From Myxococcales bacterium (lineage in GTDB: Bacteria > Myxococcota > Polyangia > Fen-1088): a stretch of 7,119 bases of DNA. The stretch lies in contig PMCR01000470.1 in assembly GCA_003155465.1 (NCBI GenBank), positions 1-7,119 of the forward strand, in the 5' to 3' direction. The position numbers and the translations under genes are program-made. Position 1 is the first letter of the stretch. Each line of letters begins with the position of its first letter. The notes below the pieces were generated by a model that saw only the letters and a list, made by a program, of their open reading frames with translations, was not told where the DNA came from and searched no databases. Positions 1-5,989 of this stretch are shown here, one piece after another.

Positions 1-1169
1 GCAGCAAGACCGGCATCAGGCACCTCGTCCAGAACAATGTTGCCTGGGGAAACAAGGCGAATGGGTTCTACGCCAACCACTCCTCGGGTGGAAACACTTG
101 GTACAACAATACCTCGTTTCAAAATGGAACCCAGTTCAACATGCTGGCAAGCACGTGGAGTGCCCCCAACGGCGGCGGCGCAAGAACGGACGGCGTTACC
201 CTGTCCGGGGCGAAAGCACACATCATGAGGAACAACCTCGCTTTCCCCAACAAGAACGAATACGTCACCGGGTACGGGGTCGACACCCAGTTCAACAGCT
301 GGGATTTGAATTTGACTCCAGCGGCCAAGGATTTTCTCAACATTACCGACTCAAGCGTGTCGGGTACGGGTCAGACCATCGAGACAACTTCAGCCGCGCT
401 GGGACCCCGCCAGGCAGACGGCAGCCTGCCGAATGTGGACTTCTTGAAGCTGGCTGCCGGCAGCGCAATGATCGACAAGGGGAAGGACGTCGGTCTTCCA
501 TTTGTTGGTGCTGCCCCGGACTTGGGCGCCTATGAATACGGGGCTGCCGGGGCAGGCGGCAGCGGGACGGGCGGTACGACAGGAAGCGTCGGCAACACGG
601 GAACCGGAGGTACGACGGGCAGCGGCGGCACTACGAGGACCGGCGGTGCCACGGCAAGCGCTGGAACACCGGGAACCGGCGGGGCACCGACAGCGGGCGG
701 AACAAAAGGAACTGCCGAGAGTTCGGGAACCCGCGGCACGCCGGGATTCGGTGGAACTCCGGAGGTGGGCGGCACTACGGTGACGGGCGGGAGGATCGCA
801 AGCAGTGAGGTGGGTGGCGTCGTTGCGGCCGCGGGTGCGGTCGGAACCGGAGGCAGCGTTGTCGCAGCCGGCGGCAAGGTCGGGACCGCCGGAGCTATCG
901 AAACCGGCGGATCCCTTGCAGGCGGCGCCACCAGCACGAACACAGTTTCATCCGCTGGCACATCGACCACCGGCGGAACTCCCGGAACCGGTGCGCTGGG
1001 TGGCACAACCGGCGCGGCTGACACGTCACTGGCAAGCAGCGCCGGCTCTTCCTGTCGCATGGGCGGGGCCCAGAGCAACCGCCACCCAGGGCTTGCCCTG
1101 CTCGCGCTTCTCGTGTTCGCGTTTCGTCTGGTACACCGGTCAACCCGGGACCGTCGGCCTTCCAGGTGA
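1..1169 (+). CDS. Pectate-lyase-like (PL9-type) right-handed beta-helix protein, C-terminal part, with Gly-rich linker and MYXO-CTERM-like anchor
   Basis: This is a 5'-truncated gene; the reading frame begins at base 3 and gives 388 residues to the TGA at 1167-1169. Residues 1-179 resemble the last coils of family 9 pectate lyases: an Asn-rich ladder (VQNNVAWGNKANGFYANH, then WYNNTSFQNGTQFNML) and the usual closing segment SAMIDKGKDVGLPFVGAAPD followed by LGAYEY. Family PL9 cleaves polygalacturonate or related acidic polymers by beta-elimination. The residues that would prove catalysis lie upstream of the window, so activity is inferred. Residues about 180-350 are a low-complexity Gly/Thr/Ser/Ala linker of the GTGGTTG type. 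The end has Cys351, a hydrophobic stretch at about 363-374 and a basic tail (RDRRPSR), which fits a MYXO-CTERM-like sorting signal that leaves the protein on the outer surface. Another beta-helix lyase or hydrolase family is possible for the catalytic part. Confidence 0.72.
   Translation, partial: SKTGIRHLVQNNVAWGNKANGFYANHSSGGNTWYNNTSFQNGTQFNMLASTWSAPNGGGARTDGVTLSGAKAHIMRNNLAFPNKNEYVTGYGVDTQFNSWDLNLTPAAKDFLNITDSSVSGTGQTIETTSAALGPRQADGSLPNVDFLKLAAGSAMIDKGKDVGLPFVGAAPDLGAYEYGAAGAGGSGTGGTTGSVGNTGTGGTTGSGGTTRTGGATASAGTPGTGGAPTAGGTKGTAESSGTRGTPGFGGTPEVGGTTVTGGRIASSEVGGVVAAAGAVGTGGSVVAAGGKVGTAGAIETGGSLAGGATSTNTVSSAGTSTTGGTPGTGALGGTTGAADTSLASSAGSSCRMGGAQSNRHPGLALLALLVFAFRLVHRSTRDRRPSR
540..1050 (+). 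repeat. Gly/Thr/Ser-rich low-complexity linker of the PL9-like protein
   Basis: About 170 codons of degenerate short repeats (GTGG, TTGSGGTTRTGG, VGGTTVTGG and variants) lie between the beta-helix and the C-terminal anchor. Units are not exact at the DNA level, unlike those in the GH2 gene. The likely role is a flexible spacer lifting the catalytic domain off the cell surface. The opposite strand reads as a long Pro/Val-rich open frame, which is a by-product of this composition. Confidence 0.75.
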
Positions 1170-1526
1170 AGTCGGCCGCTGACGCCGGATCGCCCCGCGG
1201 CCCAATGCACACAACAAGCAGCCCCCGCGTACTACCAAAGCCCGTTCGCAGCAGCTGGCCCACACGCCGACCGCCCCGTCCCGAGTCGTGAGCCCGCCCA
1301 GGTCCCCGGCAAGCCCACCGGCGCCTCTGTACCCGAAGCCCGCAACGCTGTGGAATTACGCCCGTTTCCCGCCCGATTTCGCCGGGTATGGCCAGGCGAT
1401 TTGACATGCTCTTCCTTCTCGGCCAAATCAGAGCTCTAGACAGCATGAAGCCAATCCGGCTTCTCTGCCCTATCGCCATGGACACGAACCCCTGTGACCT
1501 CATGAGCTGCAAAGACGGACCATGAC
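1170..1526. other. Intergenic region between the PL9-like and GH2 genes
   Basis: This 357-base gap holds no convincing gene; open frames crossing it lack family features and extend into the antisense of real genes. Just after the upstream stop, GGCCGC (1174-1179) and GCGGCC (1197-1202) form an inverted repeat with a 17-base loop and no T tract, at best a weak terminator. The right third contains a possible promoter, listed separately. The length suggests the GH2 gene has its own promoter. Confidence 0.6.
1379..1430 (+). promoter_or_regulatory. Candidate promoter of the GH2 gene
   Basis: TTGACA, a perfect match to the sigma-70-type -35 box, occurs at 1401-1406, about 120 bases before the GH2 start. 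The region 17-18 bases downstream (CAAATCA, about 1424-1430) is a poor -10 match. A short inverted repeat, TCGCC (1379-1383) and GGCGA (1395-1399), sits directly upstream of the -35 box and could be an activator or repressor site. Chance occurrence cannot be excluded. Confidence 0.27.
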
Positions 1527-4520
1527 ATGAGAAAGTCAAGCTGCATTCCTATCGCCACAGTACCGCTGCTGCTTCTTATGGCGGGTACTGCTAATGCGAA
1601 CCTAACCGAGCGTCTTGAAGCCAGATTCCTCAAGAGCCGCATCAAACTTCGGATAGACGAGGGCTGGAAGGTGCAGACGGGAACTATCCCCGGGGCCCAG
1701 GCCACGGACTTTGACGACGCTTCATGGCCACCCACGAATGTTCCGCACGACATGAGCATTACCCTCTACAAGGCTACCAACGCGACCACCACCGATCCCG
1801 GGGCGCTCGGGTGGTACCGCAAGCATTTCACCCTTCCCGAGGGTTTTGCTGGAAAGAAGGTCATCGTCCAGTTTGACGGAGTCTATCACGACTCAAAGAT
1901 CTATCTAAACGGTACACAGGTCGGCAATCAGCAGTATGGCTATGTCAGCTTCTATTGCGACCTCACACCCTATCTCAACGCCACGGGCGACAATGTGCTA
2001 GCGGTGTTCGTCGACAATCAAACCGTCCGCAATTCCCGCTGGTATTCGGGAACCGGCATCTTCCGCCACGTATGGCTCATTGCCACCGACAAGGTGTACG
2101 TCAGGAACTGGGGCACCGCGGTGACCACCCCGGTTGTCGCGACCACGGAGTCGCAAATCAGCATCCAGACCGACCTGATCAATGAACTCTCGGCTGACCA
2201 GCAGCGCACTGTGGAAACCACTGTCTACGACGAAGACGGCAGCGCGCTCAAGTCGGTCTCCACCCCGGTTACGGTTCCAGCGGGCAGCGTCGACACCCCT
2301 TGCACGCAAACCCTGACCCTCTCTTCGTGCAAACTGTGGTCGCCTTCCACGCCGGTGCGCTACTATGCCTACACCAGGATTCTGAACAATACCACTGCGA
2401 CCGATGACTACATCACGCCCTTCGGAATCCGGGAGCTGAAGTTCACGCCCGGCACGGGATTCTTTGTCAACGGTGTCGCTACAAAACTGAAGGGCGTATG
2501 TATGCACCACATAGAGGTGCCGGTTGGGGCCGCGGTCCCGGAGAGAATGTGGGAGCGCATAATCAAGGAATTGCTGGAGTCAGGAGCGACTTCAATTCGA
2601 ACGTCACACAACCCGGTGAGTCCCGAGTTTCTCGATCTCTGCGATCAATATGGAATGTTGGTCTTGAATGAGTTCACCGACAAATGGGGCCAGGCAGCCA
2701 GCGGCGTATCGTACGAAAACTGGGACCAGAACTGGCAGAAAGACCTCAAAGGCTTCATCGAGCGAGACAGAAACCATCCGAGTGTCGTGTTGTGGAGCGC
2801 GGGCAATGAAGTCGCCTCCGGCGGAACCCTTCCCGCCTATGTCACAACGACCATGGGACAGCTCGTCCCGTATATCAATCAGTTTGACAAAACGCGTCCG
2901 GTTATTCACGCCTCTGTCATACAGGATCCGGCGGGAATGGTGAGCCTGGCCAAGATTCAGAACAACGTAGTAGGCATGAACTATGGAGAGGGCGCCTACT
3001 CGAAGATCCATTCACTAGACCCCAACGTCCTGATATGCGGCACCGAACAGGCGCCGTATCTGGCCAACAACACACCGACCTGGTTCTCGGTCAAGGACGC
3101 TCCGTATGTTATCGGTCATCATCTGTGGATGGGCGTTGATTTTCTCGGCGAGGGCATCGGCAAAGGGGGAGGTCCATCGGGCTATCTTGACTACTGCGGC
3201 TTTCGCAAAACGTGGTTCTACTACCAGCAGAGCCAATGGACCGACGCCCCGGTGGTACATATCGGCATCGGAGACTTCACCCAGACCATGACGTGGTCCA
3301 CACCGGAGTTTACCGAAAGCTGGAACCAATCCGGCCCCGTCACAGTCACGACCTACACGAACTGCGACAGCGTCGATCTGTACGTGAATTCCACCAAGAT
3401 CGGGACGAAGAAGCTGGCTGATTTCCCGAATATGATTATGCAATGGACAAATGTTCCCTGGTCTTCTGGCGTGATCAAGGCCATCGGAATGAAGGGCGGC
3501 GTACAGGTTGCGGTCGACAGCATAACGACTGCCGGCGCGGCAGCGAAGGTCGTACTCAAGCCTGACCGGACGACCCTCTATGCAGACGGCGACGATGTTT
3601 CCAATATTGAGGTCGACATCATGGACGCGAATGATGTCTTGGTGGCTGACGCATCCAATACCGTGCAGTTCACCTTGACCGGAGCGGGAAGGAGCCTTGG
3701 GATCGCGAACGCAGACTGGACAAGCAGCGACCCCTACAAGGCCACCAGCAGGAAGGTTTATCGTGGAAAGGCCCTGGTTGTCATCCAATCGACCATGGAT
3801 CCGGGAACGATAGGTCTCACGGTAAGCTCGGGCACTCTGACTCCGGCAAGTCTTACAATAGCCACGGTTGCATCCTCTGGAGCGATCGGCACGGGTGGGA
3901 CGTCTGGCAGCGGTGGCTCTGCTGGCGTGGGCGGAGCGACCAGCACAGGTGGAATGTCCGGCAGCGGTGGCTCCGTTCGCGTTGGTGGCACGACCAGCAA
4001 GGGCGGGACGTCCGCTAGCGGTGGATCGGCTATCGTCGGCGGCACCACCAGCGCAGGCGGAATGTCCGCCAGCGGTGGCTCCGCTATCGTCGGCGGCACC
4101 ACCAGCGCAGGCGGAATGTCCGCCAGCGGTGGCTCCGCTATTGTCGGCGGCACCACCAGCCAACCCTCGGGTGGAGTTGGCGCGACGGTTGGCGGCGGAT
4201 CCACCAGTGCCACAGGTATCGTCGGTTCCGGTGGAACGGCGAGTGGCACTGACTCGTCCGGATTCGGTGGGGGCCAGGTCCCCCAAAATCGCGCCGGCGG
4301 CTGCAACTGCAGCTTCACGGCGAGGGCCTCGCAAGCAGAGGCGTGGTTGAGCATTGGGTTGCTGGGGCTTTTCCTGCTGCGTCCGCTACGCAATTGGGCC
4401 TCGCGTTGCCGACGTCGTGGCAGGGGCGGGAAACCCGATCACGGGATCTTGCGCACTTGCACGCCCTCGTGCCGGCTACCCAACGTATCCGCGCGAGATA
4501 CGTCACTTCTCCTCTCTTAA
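1527..4520 (+). CDS. Secreted glycoside hydrolase family 2 protein (beta-galactosidase-like) with repeat linker and MYXO-CTERM-like anchor
   Basis: This complete 997-residue gene starts at the only usable codon: an in-frame TGA lies at 1503-1505 and no other start follows it. The ribosome site is weak (GACGGA, 7 bases upstream). Residues 1-24 form a signal peptide, cleaved probably after TANA. The GH2 order follows: sugar-binding jelly roll (about 42-190), Ig-like domain (about 190-305, with KLWSPSTPVRYY and PFGIRELKF), and TIM barrel (about 307-575). Barrel hallmarks are GVCMHH, IRTSHNP (357-363), acid/base Glu428 in WSAGNE, nucleophile Glu507 in CGTEQA, HLWMGVDFLGEG and the GFRKTWFYYQQSQW segment. 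Two beta-rich C-terminal domains (about 590-670 and 672-778) resemble those of DUF4982-type GH2 enzymes. A Gly-rich linker (about 781-915) then leads to GGCNC (Cys926, Cys928), a helix (about 940-951) and an Arg cluster (960-966), followed by an odd tail of about 30 residues. It likely removes terminal beta-galactosyl or similar residues outside the cell; beta-glucuronidase or other GH2 specificities cannot be excluded. Confidence 0.9.
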   Translation: MRKSSCIPIATVPLLLLMAGTANANLTERLEARFLKSRIKLRIDEGWKVQTGTIPGAQATDFDDASWPPTNVPHDMSITLYKATNATTTDPGALGWYRKHFTLPEGFAGKKVIVQFDGVYHDSKIYLNGTQVGNQQYGYVSFYCDLTPYLNATGDNVLAVFVDNQTVRNSRWYSGTGIFRHVWLIATDKVYVRNWGTAVTTPVVATTESQISIQTDLINELSADQQRTVETTVYDEDGSALKSVSTPVTVPAGSVDTPCTQTLTLSSCKLWSPSTPVRYYAYTRILNNTTATDDYITPFGIRELKFTPGTGFFVNGVATKLKGVCMHHIEVPVGAAVPERMWERIIKELLESGATSIRTSHNPVSPEFLDLCDQYGMLVLNEFTDKWGQAASGVSYENWDQNWQKDLKGFIERDRNHPSVVLWSAGNEVASGGTLPAYVTTTMGQLVPYINQFDKTRPVIHASVIQDPAGMVSLAKIQNNVVGMNYGEGAYSKIHSLDPNVLICGTEQAPYLANNTPTWFSVKDAPYVIGHHLWMGVDFLGEGIGKGGGPSGYLDYCGFRKTWFYYQQSQWTDAPVVHIGIGDFTQTMTWSTPEFTESWNQSGPVTVTTYTNCDSVDLYVNSTKIGTKKLADFPNMIMQWTNVPWSSGVIKAIGMKGGVQVAVDSITTAGAAAKVVLKPDRTTLYADGDDVSNIEVDIMDANDVLVADASNTVQFTLTGAGRSLGIANADWTSSDPYKATSRKVYRGKALVVIQSTMDPGTIGLTVSSGTLTPASLTIATVASSGAIGTGGTSGSGGSAGVGGATSTGGMSGSGGSVRVGGTTSKGGTSASGGSAIVGGTTSAGGMSASGGSAIVGGTTSAGGMSASGGSAIVGGTTSQPSGGVGATVGGGSTSATGIVGSGGTASGTDSSGFGGGQVPQNRAGGCNCSFTARASQAEAWLSIGLLGLFLLRPLRNWASRCRRRGRGGKPDHGILRTCTPSCRLPNVSARDTSLLLS
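3930..4160 (+). repeat. 54-bp tandem repeat encoding an 18-residue Gly/Ser/Thr unit
   Basis: Units begin at 3930, 3984, 4038, 4092 and 4146 (the last only 15 bases long). Each encodes a version of GGTTSAGGMSASGGSAIV. Copies at 4038-4091 and 4092-4145 are nearly identical, differing only at the end (ATCGTC against ATTGTC), while the 3930 and 3984 units are more diverged. Because 54 is a multiple of three, gain or loss of units keeps the frame and only changes the length of the surface linker. Confidence 0.9.
4299..4427 (+). other. MYXO-CTERM-like C-terminal sorting signal of the GH2 protein
   Basis: The encoded segment has a Gly-Gly-Cys-Asn-Cys motif (Cys926 and Cys928), a spacer, a hydrophobic helix WLSIGLLGLFLL (940-951), and a basic cluster containing RCRRRGRGG (960-968). 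This tripartite pattern, with an invariant Cys, matches the MYXO-CTERM class of protein-sorting domains, thought to be cut by a dedicated intramembrane protease before surface anchoring. The helix is short and interrupted by RPLR, so the match is good but not perfect. Confidence 0.62.
4517..4520. other. Shared TTAA containing both convergent stop codons
   Basis: TAA at 4518-4520 ends the GH2 gene on the plus strand; the complement of TTA at 4517-4519 is the TAA that ends the lipoprotein gene on the minus strand. The two genes therefore overlap by four bases, leaving no space between them for a conventional terminator. Confidence 0.9.
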
Positions 4521-5851
4521 ATCGCAGACCTCAACTGACAGACGCCACCCTTGCACGAGCCGCCGTCGCCGCAGGGGGTACCATCAAGGGCCTTGTCGCC
4601 GGGCGCGCACATGCCGCTCATTGGATCGCACACCCCAGCCCGGTGGCATGCATCCACCGCCGGGCAATAGGTTGCTGGGCCAGCGACGCAGACGCCCGAT
4701 TGGCAGGTATTGGCTTGCGTGGCCGCGGTCACCTGCTGCACTGTCGGGACTAGGTAATCGATGATGTTATCGATCATGACGATATTGAAGCCGCCGTAAT
4801 CTTTGAGCGCGTTCATGTCCGCGATCACCACGCCCCGCGCCGAGGCGGGACCGAGATCACCAACGTTGAACTGCGCCAGCGCCGGGAGCGACGGCTTTCC
4901 GTTGATGCTGGCCACCACGGTTGCGCTGCCGGTGCTCAGCCATGTGCCAGGATAGTTGGTGTCGACGGTGGTCCAGCTCCCGGATCGACCCGAAACCAGC
5001 GGGCTGCCGGCAACGGTCGCCTGCATCGGGTAGTTTCCAGACAATGTCGTTGCTCCAGCGGTCATATTGACGGGGAGAAGGATTGAGTTATTGGCGTTTT
5101 GTGTGTTCGCGCCCCCGAATCCAGGATTGTCCGAGCTGAGCAGAAATCGGCCACCGCCCTGAATAAATGCGCTCACCGCGTCCTGCTCGGCCTGTGACAG
5201 TGGCGTGATGGCGGAGGTGTTTGAGGAGGTGCTCGTGATCACGAGGATGTCCAGCGTCGCGAGATAGGCGGGAGTCAACATCGGTGCACCAGTGAGGACG
5301 AAGGTCACTCCAGGGAAGTTGGCGGTGACGAGTTGATTCCTGAGGTTGGCCAGGAAGCTGCCGGTCGCAAAGCTGCAGTCGCCGCCGCGTGATGCGTCGA
5401 ATCCGCCGACGGTAATCGTGGTGCCCGAGGCGGGCTGGATGGTGGTGCCACGTGCGCAGAGATTGGTGGGTACGCAGGTGGTCCCATTGTTCTTGCTCGG
5501 ATAGAGGCACTGACCGGTGGTTGCATCGCACGCTCCCACGCCATGGCACTGGTCGGGTGGCGCGCACGCCATATCGGCGCACGAACAAGCGTTTGCGCCG
5601 GCATACGGAGGCATGCTCGTGCAACCGCCATTGCCACTGTTGCCAGTCCTACCTCCATAGGTGCCGGTCGCGCCGCCGGATCCGGCCTGCGACAAGGTGG
5701 TCCCACTCGAGCCGCCACCCTGGGACGTGGCGCCACCAGTACCTGTGCTGCCCGATTGGCCGGAAGCGGCCTGGTCGAGCGGAGTTCGCCCGCATCCTGT
5801 CGGGAACAGAAGCGCAAGCACCAGCCACGGATTCAAGCAAGCTCTTCTCAT
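4517..5851 (-). CDS. Cys-rich surface lipoprotein with ThuA/GATase-like central domain, function unknown
   Basis: The frame is open from 5950, but the start at 5849-5851 is preferred: GAGG sits 7 bases upstream (5859-5862), and the 444-residue product begins with a lipoprotein signal (MRRACLNPWLVLALLFPTGC, Cys20 the lipid-bearing residue, with an atypical Pro at -3). Residues 21-76 are a Gly/Ser/Thr linker. A first Cys-rich module spans about 77-132 (CSCADMAC, CHGVGACDATTGQC). The central domain, about 147-370, alternates strands and helices: LDILVITSTSSN, a helix AEQDAVSAFIQGGG, the strand RFLLSSDNPG, and near its end RGVVIADMN and IDNIIDYL. This resembles the class I glutamine-amidotransferase-like or ThuA-like fold seen in uncharacterised proteins; no catalytic Cys-His-Glu set is evident. 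A second Cys-rich module (383-438; CHRAGVCDPMSGMC) closes the protein. Similar modules recur in myxobacterial secreted proteins. It is convergent with the GH2 gene and divergent from the GH31 gene. A carbohydrate-binding or structural surface role is possible but unproven. Confidence 0.8.
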   Translation of the reverse strand: MRRACLNPWLVLALLFPTGCGRTPLDQAASGQSGSTGTGGATSQGGGSSGTTLSQAGSGGATGTYGGRTGNSGNGGCTSMPPYAGANACSCADMACAPPDQCHGVGACDATTGQCLYPSKNNGTTCVPTNLCARGTTIQPASGTTITVGGFDASRGGDCSFATGSFLANLRNQLVTANFPGVTFVLTGAPMLTPAYLATLDILVITSTSSNTSAITPLSQAEQDAVSAFIQGGGRFLLSSDNPGFGGANTQNANNSILLPVNMTAGATTLSGNYPMQATVAGSPLVSGRSGSWTTVDTNYPGTWLSTGSATVVASINGKPSLPALAQFNVGDLGPASARGVVIADMNALKDYGGFNIVMIDNIIDYLVPTVQQVTAATQANTCQSGVCVAGPATYCPAVDACHRAGVCDPMSGMCAPGDKALDGTPCGDGGSCKGGVCQLRSAI

Positions 5852-5989
5852 ATGAGTGCCTCGCATAAGTGCGCGCGACGCGCCGAGCGGTGCGGATGAT
5901 ATCATTTCTCCTCGCAAGCGCCGCGATGGCAGAAGTCTGGCGAACCACACGTCGGTCGTGGCAGTATCGCGCCCCCTTCAGGAGGTATC
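5852..5989. promoter_or_regulatory. Divergent intergenic region with a 10-bp palindrome
   Basis: This 138-base spacer separates the minus-strand lipoprotein gene from the plus-strand GH31 gene, so it should hold both promoters. ATGATATCAT at 5896-5905 is a perfect palindrome in an otherwise GC-rich stretch. It gives TATCAT on both strands, one mismatch from the TATAAT -10 box. No good -35 box lies at the right distance on either side, so it may be a -10 element, a regulator site, or both. Confidence 0.4.
5980..5985 (+). promoter_or_regulatory. Ribosome binding site of the GH31 gene
   Basis: AGGAGG is a perfect Shine-Dalgarno core, with four bases (TATC) before the ATG at 5990. The spacing is on the short side but fixes the start of a gene that has no stop inside the window. 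Confidence 0.75.

Noticed and set aside
1174..1202. GGCCGC/GCGGCC inverted repeat as a terminator after the PL9-like gene
   Set aside because: The stem is only six bases, the loop is 17 bases and no T tract follows, so it cannot be called an intrinsic terminator.
530..1210. Minus-strand 226-codon open frame rich in Pro and Val
   Set aside because: It is the antisense of the Gly/Thr-rich linker: GGC/GGT and ACC codons read backwards give Pro and Val/Gly. It has no start signal or domain and overlaps a clearly real gene.
3930..4160. Regular tandem repeats as a possible CRISPR array
   Set aside because: Repeats are contiguous, in frame, without unique spacers, and encode the Gly-rich linker of the GH2 protein.
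3015..4393. Long minus-strand open frames (439 and 211 codons) opposite the GH2 gene
   Set aside because: They lie opposite conserved GH2 motifs and the tandem repeat, are rich in Arg/Ala or Pro, and show no recognisable family. They are composition shadows.
5852..5950. N-terminal extension of the lipoprotein gene to the upstream ATG at 5950
   Set aside because: The extension places an Arg-rich segment before the signal peptide and lacks a good ribosome site, whereas the start at 5851 has GAGG at 7 bases and begins directly with a signal peptide.
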